A stretch of 13,856 bases of DNA from Anoxynatronum sp033549305 (GCA_033549305.1 JAWSUV010000066.1:1-13856); one strand, 5' to 3'; positions 6,279 through 13,856 are shown, counted from the first letter of the stretch. The notes: a model not told the origin generated them from the letters alone. Numbers and translations are program-made.

Positions 6279-6326
6279 GGAACCGGTTACGGTAACGGTT
6301 ACGGCACTGGTTACGATACAGGTTAC
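6279..6326 (+). repeat. Four-copy 12-bp operator-like array (N6-GGTTAC)
   Basis: GGTTAC starts at 6285, 6297, 6309 and 6321, exactly 12 bp apart. The six bases before each are GGAACC, GGTAAC, GGCACT and GATACA, so the first two units are near-palindromes like the perfect one next to the LacI-type gene. LacI-family operators are palindromes with a central C-G, so this is read as an auxiliary binding cluster, about 65-110 bases downstream of the extended -10 promoter. Confidence 0.65.
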
Positions 6327-6488
6327 TTATAGACGGACCGGCGATCACAACATTATGCAGAAACCTAATGCGCAATCTTTCAAGAGGTCTTTTCTAATGA
6401 TTACAGAGACCCAAAAAAGAAAAGTAAGATGAAACCAAGGTGAGACGAACCAAAATGATTGGCAGAAGGAAAAAATTTTAACGCTTTT

Positions 6489-6514
6489 CGTAACCGGTTA
6501 CGGCACCGGTTACG
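6489..6514 (+). promoter_or_regulatory. Perfect palindromic LacI-type operator plus a second 12-bp unit
   Basis: CGTAACCGGTTACG (6489-6502) is a perfect 14-bp palindrome with a central C-G, the form expected for LacI-family operators. A second unit, GGCACC-GGTTAC, follows at 6502-6513, giving GGTTAC at 6496 and 6508, again 12 bp apart. It ends 27 bases before the regulator's start codon, so autoregulation is very likely. A TTGGCA at 6459-6464 could be a -35, but no matching -10 was found. Confidence 0.7.
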
Positions 6515-6540
6515 CCTAAATAAAAAGAGGAGCTGATACG

Positions 6541-7539
6541 ATGACAATCGGTGAAATCGCCAAATTGGCTGGTGTATCAAAAACGACAGTTTCAAGAGTG
6601 CTCAACAATAAACCCGATGTTAAGCCTGAAACCCGGATAAAAATTATGGAGTTGATCGAACAAAAGAATTTTCATCCGAATGCTTTTGCAAAAGCGATTT
6701 CCTCACAAATAAGCAATAGTTTGGGGCTTATTATTCCTTATGAAGCTGAATACATTTTTTCGAATCCATTCTATGTGGAAGTGTTGCGTGGTGTTTCCAC
6801 ACAGGCGAATATCATGGGATACTTCCTAAATGTCTGTTATCCGCATGACCAGAATTACGTGGATATCTATAAGCAGAAACGTGTTGATGGATTTATCTTG
6901 ATCAGTCCCGGATCGAAACACCTCTCAATTATCGATTCACTAAAGCAAGAAGGAGCTCCTTTTGTTGCTACAGCCAGAATTCCAAGCGAAAAGGATTTAA
7001 CATATGTCGATGTTGATAATTTTGCCGGGGGAATAATGGCAACGGAACATCTGATCTCACTTGGTCACAGAAGAATTGGGTTTATAGGAAAACCCACTAT
7101 GACAAGCAGTACAGACCGGTTTGACGGCTACAAAGAAGCTCTGAAGAAACATCATATTGAATACGATGATAATCTTGTCAGGGTCTCTGAGACTTCTTCC
7201 ATAGAAGGCGGTTATCTATCAGTCCTGGAACTTCTGGAAATCCGCCACAAACCAACTGCCATTTTCTTGACGAATGATCTGCTGGCACTGGGCGCGTTAA
7301 AAGCTATTGATGAGAAAGGGTTGAATGTACCCGGGGATATTTCCGTCGTTGGCTTCGATGACATACCGATGGCTGATTACGTAACGCCGCCGTTAACGAC
7401 TATCCGCCAGCCTGCGTATGAAAAAGGGGTAGAAGCCAGCAAAATATTGGTTAACTATCTCAAAAACAACAAACCGTTGAAATCGAAAATGTTGAGTCTG
7501 GAACTTATTGTTAGAAAATCAACGGCTGCTTGTAGATGA
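6541..7539 (+). CDS. LacI/GalR-family transcriptional regulator
   Basis: The 332-residue protein begins with the classic LacI helix-turn-helix (TIGEIAKLAGVSKTTVSRVL, residues 2-21), followed by the hinge region (about 45-55) and a type I periplasmic-binding-protein-like sugar domain to the end, including FLTNDLLALGALKAI and ISVVGFDDIPMADYVTPPLTT, both typical. The hinge position that is usually Leu in LacI and PurR is Ile here (AKAISS). ATG at 6541 has GAGGAG (6527-6532) 8 bases upstream. Palindromic repeats at 6279-6326 and 6489-6514 are its probable operators. It heads a sugar transport and metabolism operon, so the inducer is probably the imported sugar or a derivative. Its G+C content is lower than that of the transporter genes downstream. 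Confidence 0.93.
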   Translation: MTIGEIAKLAGVSKTTVSRVLNNKPDVKPETRIKIMELIEQKNFHPNAFAKAISSQISNSLGLIIPYEAEYIFSNPFYVEVLRGVSTQANIMGYFLNVCYPHDQNYVDIYKQKRVDGFILISPGSKHLSIIDSLKQEGAPFVATARIPSEKDLTYVDVDNFAGGIMATEHLISLGHRRIGFIGKPTMTSSTDRFDGYKEALKKHHIEYDDNLVRVSETSSIEGGYLSVLELLEIRHKPTAIFLTNDLLALGALKAIDEKGLNVPGDISVVGFDDIPMADYVTPPLTTIRQPAYEKGVEASKILVNYLKNNKPLKSKMLSLELIVRKSTAACR

Positions 7540-7580
7540 ATATTTTTTCCCTTTCTGTCTTTGAAGAATGGAGGATGATC

Positions 7581-8645
7581 ATGCAGGCACAATACAGGCA
7601 TCATGGGTGTCGCATCACCGATGATCTCAGATATAAGGGTTACCGAAGCCTTTTCATTGAAAATGATCTCTTGCGAATTGGAATTTTACTGGACAAAGGG
7701 ACGGATATCTTTCAATTTCTCCATAAACCTTCGGACACTGACTTTTTATGGCGTTCCCCACAAGGACTGATTTCACGGGAACACTTCATGAGTACGAAAT
7801 CTTCGTCATCAGGCAGTTTTCTTGACAGTTATCATGGGGGATGGCAGGAAATCCTGCCTGGTGGCGGGCCTGATGACTATCAGGGAGCTGAACTGGGTTT
7901 GCATGGCGAAATCACTCATCTGGGATGGCAATATGAAATACTCGAAGATCAGGAAAGTTGTGTTGCGGTGAAGATGACAGTTGACTGCGTCCGCACCCCT
8001 CTCCGGATCGAAAAAACACTGCGTCTGGAAAAAGGAAAGCCTGTCCTGTTCATAAAAGAAACGGTGACCAATCTATCCCCGTCACCCATTGACTTTATGT
8101 GGGGACATCATCCTGCATTTGGAGCTCCCTTTTTGAGGGAAGGTGTCAGATTGTTTGTGCCGGCACAGGAGGCAGAAACTCATGAACCGGCATTTTCTCC
8201 CAATGGAATTTTAGAGCCCGGAAGCCGTTTTAACTGGCCGAAGACTGAAGCAGGTGGAAAAGAAGTCGATTTTTCACTTATTCCCGATCAGGAGGCAGGA
8301 TACTCGGAACTCCTTTACTTAAAAAACGTGGATTCCGGCTGGTACGCGTTGCTGGATCCTGAGAAACAGATAGGCATTGGACTGGTCTGGCCGATAGAGG
8401 TATTTCCCTATTTATGGTTCTGGTTAGTCTATGGGCGTGCTTCCGGATACCCCTGGTGGGACAGAACCTATTGCATCGCTGTTGAACCCTGGTCCAGCAT
8501 TCCCAATCATTTGTCAAAAGCGATCGAGACAGGAACCACTCTTCATCTTGAGGGAGGTGGGGATCTGCAGGTTGAAATGAGTGCAGCTGTGATCACAGGT
8601 GTCAGCACAGTCAGCCATTTATCACTGGATGGATCTTGGCGTTGA
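7581..8645 (+). CDS. Aldose 1-epimerase (galactose mutarotase-like) family protein
   Basis: The 354-residue soluble protein has features of the galactose-mutarotase fold: GGWQEILPGGG (about 86-96), GLHGEI with H108, WGHHPAFG with H176/H177, and VEPWS with E302. In aldose 1-epimerases the middle His and the late Glu act as acid and base on the sugar ring, with the earlier His binding substrate; these positions are inferred from motif context. It would interconvert anomers of an imported aldose in the cytoplasm. A related uncharacterised family (DUF4432) shares the fold and is the main alternative. ATG at 7581 is chosen because GGAGG (7570-7574) is 6 bases upstream; an ATG at 7536 overlaps the regulator's stop but lacks a ribosome site. 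Confidence 0.82.
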   Translation: MQAQYRHHGCRITDDLRYKGYRSLFIENDLLRIGILLDKGTDIFQFLHKPSDTDFLWRSPQGLISREHFMSTKSSSSGSFLDSYHGGWQEILPGGGPDDYQGAELGLHGEITHLGWQYEILEDQESCVAVKMTVDCVRTPLRIEKTLRLEKGKPVLFIKETVTNLSPSPIDFMWGHHPAFGAPFLREGVRLFVPAQEAETHEPAFSPNGILEPGSRFNWPKTEAGGKEVDFSLIPDQEAGYSELLYLKNVDSGWYALLDPEKQIGIGLVWPIEVFPYLWFWLVYGRASGYPWWDRTYCIAVEPWSSIPNHLSKAIETGTTLHLEGGGDLQVEMSAAVITGVSTVSHLSLDGSWR

Positions 8646-8776
8646 TTGAATTTGCTGCATTGAATGATGTTTGAAGAATAGAAGGAAGGTGATCGATTCG
8701 GATTAGTAGCGGTTTGCAGTTTTTGAGCCATTTTGCAGGACATTACTTCATGATGAGTTTGAAAGGGGAGAAAACA

Positions 8777-9838
8777 ATGTTAAAAGTTAACAAGCGGATC
8801 CTGTATATGATGATTATTTTACTCATGGTAGCACTGGTGGGATGTGGAACGGCACCTGCTGCTGATCCGGAGCCTGTAGATAACGGCACAGATACCGCAC
8901 CTGCTGAACCGGTTGCGGATGATGACGAAATCCTGATTGCCTATTCCCAGGCTGAATTGGTAAATGCATGGCGTGTCACCAACCAGACAGATATGGAAAA
9001 TCAGGCAGCACTGGCCGGAGTCAGACTGATCAGCGCAGATGCCAACCAGGATCCTTCAAAACAATTATCCGATGTTGAGAGCATGCTGGCCCAGCAGCCG
9101 GATGCACTGATCCTCTCGCCGCTGGAGTCCGCAGCACTTGTACCGGTCGTTGATATGGCCAACAGGGCTGGGGTGCCGTTGATCGTGATCGACAGAACCA
9201 TTGATGCCGAACCGGGTGTTGGGATGTATATGGCAGAAATTACCCAAAGTCACGTTGTTGCAGGTAGATTGCTGGCAGAAAGAACAGTGGAAATATTGAC
9301 CGAGAAATATGGCGAGCCAAGAGGAAATGTTGTACATGTACAGGGAATGGCAGGAGCCTCTCCGGTCATTGATGCCAACCAGGGGTGGAATGAAGTGATG
9401 GCAGACTACCCGAACATCGTTGAAATTGCAGTGGCTGATGCAGGGTTTACCAAAGAAGGCGGCCTTAACATCATGGAAGACTTTCTGCAGCGTTTTCCGG
9501 CAGGACAGATCGATGTTGTCCGTTCCGACTACAGCGATATGACCATGGGTGCGATCCAGGCAATCAAGGCAGCAGGCCGGGACGAACTGCTTGGGTACGT
9601 TGTTGGACAAGGCGGCCATTACCTGGCGATTGAAGCCGTATTAAATGGAGAAATTGCACGGGAAGTCCAGACACCGCCTTATTTCGGAGAAAAAGCCATT
9701 CAAAACGCGTTGGCTATCATTGAGGGCAGCTCGGTAGAGCCGAGACAGAATATTGACATCAAAGCCTTTGACAGCAATGACTTAGCATATGTCCAGGCAT
9801 ATTTTGATGATATCAGGAGTCAAAACCTGGAATTTTAA
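8777..9838 (+). CDS. Sugar ABC transporter substrate-binding lipoprotein (YtfQ-like)
   Basis: The 354-residue protein starts with a lipoprotein signal peptide: K3, K6 and R7, a hydrophobic core, and lipobox LVGC with the acylated cysteine at C23. An acidic Ala/Pro/Asp-rich linker follows to about residue 52, then a Peripla_BP_4 sugar-binding domain. IAYSQAELVNAWR, VIDRTID, VQGMAGASPVIDANQGW and DMTMGAIQAIKAAG resemble the E. coli galactofuranose-binding protein YtfQ, though the usual HNDDM is replaced by DYSDM, so the sugar may differ. ATG at 8777 follows AGGGGAG (8764-8770). It captures the sugar at the outer face of the membrane for the ATPase and permeases encoded next. A stem-loop after the gene may raise its expression over the membrane components. 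Confidence 0.9.
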   Translation: MLKVNKRILYMMIILLMVALVGCGTAPAADPEPVDNGTDTAPAEPVADDDEILIAYSQAELVNAWRVTNQTDMENQAALAGVRLISADANQDPSKQLSDVESMLAQQPDALILSPLESAALVPVVDMANRAGVPLIVIDRTIDAEPGVGMYMAEITQSHVVAGRLLAERTVEILTEKYGEPRGNVVHVQGMAGASPVIDANQGWNEVMADYPNIVEIAVADAGFTKEGGLNIMEDFLQRFPAGQIDVVRSDYSDMTMGAIQAIKAAGRDELLGYVVGQGGHYLAIEAVLNGEIAREVQTPPYFGEKAIQNALAIIEGSSVEPRQNIDIKAFDSNDLAYVQAYFDDIRSQNLEF

Positions 9839-9852
9839 CAGCAAGGCACAGG

Positions 9853-9886
9853 ATGGTGAGGGTGGAGTGAAATCTGCCCTCGCCAT
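9853..9886 (+). promoter_or_regulatory. Intercistronic stem-loop after the binding-protein gene
   Basis: ATGGTGAGGG (9853-9862) pairs with CCCTCGCCAT (9877-9886) over 10 pairs with one G-U and a 14-base loop. No T run follows, and the ATPase gene begins 20 bases on. Structures at this position are known to protect the upstream binding-protein mRNA or to cause partial termination. Confidence 0.6.
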
Positions 9887-9906
9887 AATGCAAGGGAGGG
9901 AGTCCG

Positions 9907-11411
9907 TTGTCAGCCGAGAAGCCGATACTTGTCTTAAAAGGAATCAATAAATCATTCTCAGGCGTCCCTGTCCTGCAGGATGTATCGCTGGACCTTTATG
10001 CCGGAGAAGTTCATTGCCTGCTGGGTGAAAATGGTGCCGGCAAGTCAACACTGATCAAAATTATTTCAGGCTCCTATCTTTCGGACAGCGGCGAAATCAT
10101 ATATCAAGATGAAAAAATGCTGAATATGAACCCCCGGATGGTGATTGACAAAGGAATCCACACCATATATCAGGAGATAGATCTCGTTCCGATTTTGACC
10201 GCTTCGGAAAACATATCCCTGGGAAATGAACCGTTGACGAAAACAGGCAACGTGGATCACACTGCCATGCAGCAGCGGGCACAGAAAGTATTTGATGAGA
10301 TGGGTGTCACCATTGACACCAACAAACCAGTCGGAGAACTGAAAGTCGCCCAACAGCAAATGGTGGCGATTGCGAAAGCCCTTTCAATGCACAGCAAAAT
10401 CATTATTCTGGATGAACCGACAGCGGTTTTTACGAGTAATGAAATTGATGTGCTTTTTGAGCTGATCAACAAGCTAAAAGAACGCGGAACTGCCATTTTG
10501 TACATTTCTCACCANNNNNNNNNNGTGACCGCATTACGGTTCTTCGGGATGGCAAACGTGTCCAGGGAGGCCTCGTAAGTGAATTTGATAAAAACAGTCT
10601 GGTTAAAGCCATGATTGGACGCGAAATCAATTTCATGGATCTGAGAACAGTCATGGAATCAGGCGATGAAGCCCTGAAAATTGATCATGTCAGTCGAAAC
10701 GGAGTTGTCAACGATGTGAGCCTGACGCTGCGTCATCAAGAGATTGTAGGGGTGGCAGGATTGGTTGGAGCGGGGAGAACGGAACTGGGCCGTCTGATCA
10801 TTGGTATTGATAAAATGGATGAAGGAGATATTTACTTACACGGGAAAAAAGTGAAGATCACGTCACCGGAAAAAGCCTTAAAACTGGGAATTGGGATGCT
10901 GCCTGAAAGCCGCAAGGAGGAAGGCATTGTCCCTGTCAGAAGCATGGGTGAAAACTTTTCCTACAGCATGGTGGTTGGAAGTGCAAAGTACGGGATAGTC
11001 GCCTGGAAGAAAATCAGGGACATGGTGACGGCTCTCATTAAAAGCCTTGAAGTCAGACCGGATAATCCCAATATACTGATTAAGAACATGAGTGGCGGCA
11101 ATCAGCAAAAAGTCGTGCTTGGCAAATGGCTGGCAGCCAAAGCAAACATTTTGATTTTGGACGAACCGACGCGCGGAGTGGATGTTGGTGCCAGGACGGA
11201 AATCTATAAACTAATTCAATCATTAAAAAAAGAAGGAAAAGCGATTCTGATGATCTCATCAGACCTGACAGAAATATTGTCTCAATCTGATCGGATCCTG
11301 GTGATGGCTAAAGGAAAAATTGTGGGCGAGTTCAGTGCCGAAGAAGCAACGGAAGAATTAATTCTATCCTGTGCATTGCAGCTGGGAGGTGGGCCTAATG
11401 GATCTTGCTAA
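9907..11411 (+). CDS. Sugar ABC transporter ATP-binding protein with two ATPase domains (RbsA/MglA/YtfR type), interrupted by an assembly gap
   Basis: Two fused ABC ATPase domains make one protein of about 505 residues if the gap hides about 9 codons. Domain 1 has Walker A GENGAGKST (40-48), Q89, a degenerate signature LKVAQ (145-149), Walker B IIILDEP (165-171) and the switch His H202 just before the gap. After the gap, frame shifted, it resumes with DRITVLRDGKRV at 10527, then domain 2 with the family's usual altered Walker A (GAGRTEL), signature MSGGNQQKV and Walker B ILILDEPTRGVDVG. Only the first site is expected to hydrolyse ATP fully. The start is TTG at 9907, supported by AGGGAGGG (9893-9900) 6 bases upstream. 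The end overlaps the next permease gene by 14 bases, suggesting translational coupling. The apparent frameshift is due to the N run, not to mutation. Confidence 0.9.
10515..10524. other. Assembly gap (10 N) inside the ATPase gene
   Basis: Ten N replace real sequence. Family alignment predicts ISH, about nine residues, then DRITVLRDG. Flanking bases ca and gt need a gap length of 2 modulo 3, most simply 23, to keep one reading frame; 10 is 1 modulo 3 and so breaks it. Confidence 0.95.
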
Positions 11412-12357
11412 ACGGATGAAGGACGCAGGAACCTGGATTAGTAACCGCAGTGGCCCCATCGCCCTGGCCGTTCTGCTGTTTTACGGCTTCTTTTTTGTCG
11501 GAAATTTCTCCACCGAAACAAATCTGACGGCTATTCTGTTGCAGTATTCCATTATCGGATGTTTGGCGCTGGGGCAGTTGATTGTTATTCTGACCGGCGG
11601 CATCGACTTGTCACAGGGTTCTCAAATTGCTTTGGCAACGGTTGTATGTGCGGTCGTGATGAGCAGATTTGGTGTCATACCCGGGATCATCATGGCGCTA
11701 TTGATCCCGACGATGGTTGGCTTTAGCACGGGCCTGCTGGTATCGCGGCTGAAGATGCCGGCTTTTATTGTGACACTCGGTATGCTGGGAGTCAGCAGGG
11801 GCTTGGCAATGCGTATCGCCAATGCCAGGCCGGTTTCGATCAATATTGACGGGTTCAAACAGTTCGGCTATGCCACGCTACTCCGAATACCGGTTGCTGC
11901 CATCATTTTCGGCATCGCGGCAATTCTTGTCTTGTATTTATTGAAAAAGCGAAAACTTGGCAGATACCTGTATGCTGTTGGAAGCAGCGAAGAAAGCACA
12001 CGTCTTAGCGGTGTTAACATCATGAAGGTTAAACTTTTTGCTTACACAGCGAGCGGATTTCTGACCGCAGTCGGAGGCGTTTTGCTTGCCGCACGGCTAG
12101 GATCCGGCTCCCCCATTGGTGGCAGCGGCTATGAACTTGAAAGCATTGCAGCGGTCGTTGTGGGCGGAGGCAGCCTTTTTGGCGGTATCGGAGGAGTTGG
12201 CGGAACCGTATCAGGCGTGTTTCTGTTTGGCGTGATCAACAGCATATTGAATCTAACGGGTATTCCGCCCTTTTGGCAGGGAACAATGAAAGGGCTCATT
12301 ATTTTGGCGGCTGTTGCCCTGAGCCAAATGAGGAAAAAAAGTAGAAACGGAGCCTAG
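11398..12357 (+). CDS. Sugar ABC transporter permease (RbsC/YtfT-like)
   Basis: The 319-residue membrane protein belongs to the BPD_transp_2 family, with about 8-10 hydrophobic spans. GGIDLSQGS at residues 67-75 is the family's signature near the coupling region, and the C-terminal VVGGGSLFGGIGGVGGT and the following INSILNLTGIPPFWQG are also typical. It forms half of the membrane channel together with the next gene's product. ATG at 11398 is chosen because GGAGG (11385-11389) is 8 bases upstream; a GTG at 11371 would bury that site. The gene overlaps the ATPase stop by 14 bases and is 13 bases from the second permease. The closest familiar arrangement is YtfT in the YtfQ-YtfR-YtfT-YjfF galactofuranose system. 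Confidence 0.92.
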   Translation: MDLAKRMKDAGTWISNRSGPIALAVLLFYGFFFVGNFSTETNLTAILLQYSIIGCLALGQLIVILTGGIDLSQGSQIALATVVCAVVMSRFGVIPGIIMALLIPTMVGFSTGLLVSRLKMPAFIVTLGMLGVSRGLAMRIANARPVSINIDGFKQFGYATLLRIPVAAIIFGIAAILVLYLLKKRKLGRYLYAVGSSEESTRLSGVNIMKVKLFAYTASGFLTAVGGVLLAARLGSGSPIGGSGYELESIAAVVVGGGSLFGGIGGVGGTVSGVFLFGVINSILNLTGIPPFWQGTMKGLIILAAVALSQMRKKSRNGA

Positions 12358-12370
12358 AGGGGGTGAAGAA

Positions 12371-13345
12371 ATGAACGCATCATCTTACCTGAAGCATCGC
12401 AAAATAAAAAGTAGTGAAGATACCAAAAATGTGATTCAGATTGCGCTAATCGCCATTGTGTTGATGGTCATTGCAGCGATTCTCTCAAAAGGCGTATTTC
12501 TTCAGCCCAGAAATCTGATGAATCTTATATTTCAAAATGGCATACTCATTCTGATTGCTCTGGCACAGCTTCTCGTGATTATTGTCAGCGGCATTGATCT
12601 GAGTGTCGGCGCCATCATGGCCATGAGCAGTATCCTGATTGTGTTGTACCAGGATGCGGGATCAGGGGCTGCCATACTGATCGCACTTGGTGCATCCATG
12701 GTATTCGGTGCCGTCAGTGGGAGTCTGGTTACCTTCAAGCGGCTGCCATCATTCGTCGTGACACTGGCCATGATGCAGATTGTTTATTCACTGGCACAGG
12801 TGCTGAGCGGTGGCGCAGCTGTCTATTCAGGCTTTCAAGGCGCGACAATATCGGAAGGATTTACGACCTACTACCTAGGTTCGGTGATGGGGATACCCAA
12901 CGTGATCCTGACCTGCATTATCGTGATTATCCTGGTCAGCCGTTTTCTGAGAACAAGTTACGGACATTTTGCGTACGCAATAGGCGGCAATGAAAAAACG
13001 GCCTACTTTTCAGGTATTCCAGTGGAACGAGTCAAGGTTACAGTCTATATTCTTGCGGCACTGCTGGCAGGATTGGCAGCCGTCATCTTTGTTGGCAGGG
13101 TGGGTATGGGTGATCCAAGGGCAGGACAGTGGCTGCCATTGGATTCGATCGCGGCAGTGACCATTGGTGGTGCCAGTCTCTCCGGCGGAGTCGGAAGTGT
13201 TGCCGGCACTGTGATTGGGGTGCTCATTCTTGGCACACTGACCAATATCATGAATCTGATGGGTGTGCCACCCACGATTCAACCTGCTGTAAAAGGTATT
13301 GTCATCATTCTCGCTGTTTATTTGAACAGTCGTAAAAAGAATTGA
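12371..13345 (+). CDS. Second sugar ABC transporter permease (RbsC/YjfF-like)
   Basis: The 324-residue protein is a paralogue of the preceding permease: BPD_transp_2 family, a charged N-terminus of about 20 residues, SGIDLSVG at 73-80, and the C-terminal TIGGASLSGGVGSVAGT followed by TNIMNLMGVPPTIQP. Two different permeases suggest a heterodimeric channel, as in YtfT-YjfF, in contrast to ribose importers with one permease gene used twice. AGAGGGGGTG immediately upstream of ATG 12371 supplies a strong ribosome site. The gene ends 11 bases before the isomerase-like gene, so both are surely on one transcript. Confidence 0.92.
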   Translation: MNASSYLKHRKIKSSEDTKNVIQIALIAIVLMVIAAILSKGVFLQPRNLMNLIFQNGILILIALAQLLVIIVSGIDLSVGAIMAMSSILIVLYQDAGSGAAILIALGASMVFGAVSGSLVTFKRLPSFVVTLAMMQIVYSLAQVLSGGAAVYSGFQGATISEGFTTYYLGSVMGIPNVILTCIIVIILVSRFLRTSYGHFAYAIGGNEKTAYFSGIPVERVKVTVYILAALLAGLAAVIFVGRVGMGDPRAGQWLPLDSIAAVTIGGASLSGGVGSVAGTVIGVLILGTLTNIMNLMGVPPTIQPAVKGIVIILAVYLNSRKKN

Positions 13346-13356
13346 AGGTGAAAACG

Positions 13357-13856
13357 ATGGATATAAAAATAGTGATCGCTCATGTTGCAGATAGCAGACC
13401 TGATTTTTTTAATACCCGACAAGGTCTGGTCGAGGAAGAACTTGAACAGATGGACTGGATCCGAAAAAGATTCAATACAATTGAATCCGAAATCATTCAA
13501 TCAAAGCAGGATGCCTTCAATTTTGCTGAAAAAGCAGTTGCGTTCGGGGCCCAGTCGCTGATTATTCATGTGCCCATCTGGGCTGATCCTGCCTTGACGA
13601 TGGCGGTAACAAATTATATTTCGTTACCGACGCTTCTAATGGGCAACAGCAGGCCGGACACTTCAAGTATGGTGGGTTTGTTGGGTGCAGGCGGATCCCT
13701 TGATCAGGTGGGACGTCGGCACATCCGGGTATTTGATCATCAAAGTGAACCGGGTCAAGTGAAAGTGGAAGCCTTTGTTAAAGCGGCAGCAGCCAAAAAA
13801 AGTCTTGTGGGACAGTTGTTGGGATTATTCGGCGGTAGAAGTCTGGGCATTTTTAC
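13357..13856 (+). CDS. L-fucose/L-arabinose isomerase family protein, N-terminal part (runs off window)
   Basis: The first 166 codons of a soluble protein are present; the 3' end is beyond the window. MDIKIVIAHVADSRPDFF, the alpha/beta segment AFGAQSLIIHVPIWADPALT, LPTLLMGNSRPDTSSMVGLLGAGGSLDQVGR, and FGGRSLGIFT at the edge match the N-terminal domains of the fucose/arabinose isomerase superfamily. These enzymes interconvert aldoses and ketoses with a metal; the catalytic Glu and Asp lie further on and cannot be checked. ATG at 13357 has AAGGTG (13345-13350) 6 bases upstream. Location after the importer and an epimerase suggests it performs the first committed step on the imported sugar. L-fucose, D-arabinose and L-arabinose are all possible substrates. 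Confidence 0.82.
   Translation, partial: MDIKIVIAHVADSRPDFFNTRQGLVEEELEQMDWIRKRFNTIESEIIQSKQDAFNFAEKAVAFGAQSLIIHVPIWADPALTMAVTNYISLPTLLMGNSRPDTSSMVGLLGAGGSLDQVGRRHIRVFDHQSEPGQVKVEAFVKAAAAKKSLVGQLLGLFGGRSLGIF

Noticed and set aside
6475..6490. Sequence around TTTTAACGCTTTTC looked like a catabolite-control (cre) site.
   Set aside because: Centred on the CG it misses several fixed positions of the cre consensus, including the G and the downstream C, so it is not called.
7536..7580. ATG at 7536 overlapping the LacI-type gene stop (ATGA) as the epimerase start.
   Set aside because: It lacks a ribosome site, and the good GGAGG at 7570-7574 lies inside that extension, 6 bases before ATG 7581.
8670..8776. 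TTTGAAGAAT at 8670-8679 repeats that at 7560-7569 and is followed by a GAAGGAAGG ribosome-site-like sequence.
   Set aside because: The only frame it could start is a few codons long (GTG at about 8690), and the binding protein has its own strong site at 8764-8770. No further gene or structure was seen in this gap.
9065..9619. A 184-codon open frame on the minus strand inside the binding-protein gene.
   Set aside because: It lies wholly antisense to a well-supported gene and has a Cys/His-rich, non-protein-like composition with no recognisable domain.
10466..10654. Two separate truncated ATPase genes or a pseudogene around the gap.
   Set aside because: The frame change coincides exactly with the N run, and conserved family sequence resumes directly after it.

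Overview
The window looks like chromosomal DNA of a Gram-positive anaerobe, most likely a clostridial Firmicute. This is inferred from strong Shine-Dalgarno sequences before nearly every gene, a lipoprotein-type sugar-binding protein, extended -10 promoters, and families common in that group (FCD-type GntR, AEC carrier, CDGSH/ferredoxin fusion). No rRNA, tRNA, CRISPR array or intact insertion sequence was seen. A run of 10 N (10515-10524) marks an assembly gap inside one gene.

Layout. (1) 1-1979: the tail of an unidentified gene, then a GntR/FCD regulator with a promoter-overlapping inverted repeat and a good terminator, then an AEC-family carrier; together they look like a small organic-acid uptake and control module. 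(2) 2214-5400: a visibly G+C-richer block holding a duplicated left-handed beta-helix protein related to gamma-carbonic anhydrases, a protein with two CDGSH iron-sulfur domains around a ferredoxin-like domain, a minus-strand remnant of a dihydrolipoamide-dehydrogenase-like gene, and a minus-strand MFS exporter. (3) 5401-6540: a small three-helix membrane protein, then about 700 bases without a convincing gene that carry a terminator, an extended -10 promoter and two clusters of a 12-bp operator-like repeat. (4) 6541-13856: a sugar-utilisation operon, all on the plus strand: LacI-type regulator, aldose-1-epimerase-like protein, lipoprotein sugar-binding protein, double-ATPase ABC protein, two permeases, and the start of an L-fucose/L-arabinose-isomerase-like enzyme.

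How region 4 probably works: the lipoprotein captures a monosaccharide outside the cell, the two permeases and the ATPase import it (an arrangement like YtfQ-YtfR-YtfT-YjfF, the galactofuranose importer of E. coli), the epimerase-like protein interconverts anomers, and the isomerase-like enzyme turns the aldose into a ketose. The LacI-type protein probably represses the set through palindromes containing GGTTAC. The actual sugar cannot be read from the sequence.

The two most unusual signals are the duplicated beta-helix protein, in which the three zinc-binding histidine positions of gamma-carbonic anhydrase are split in a complementary way between the two halves, and the pair of 12-bp-period operator clusters lying 211 bp apart, almost exactly 20 helical turns.
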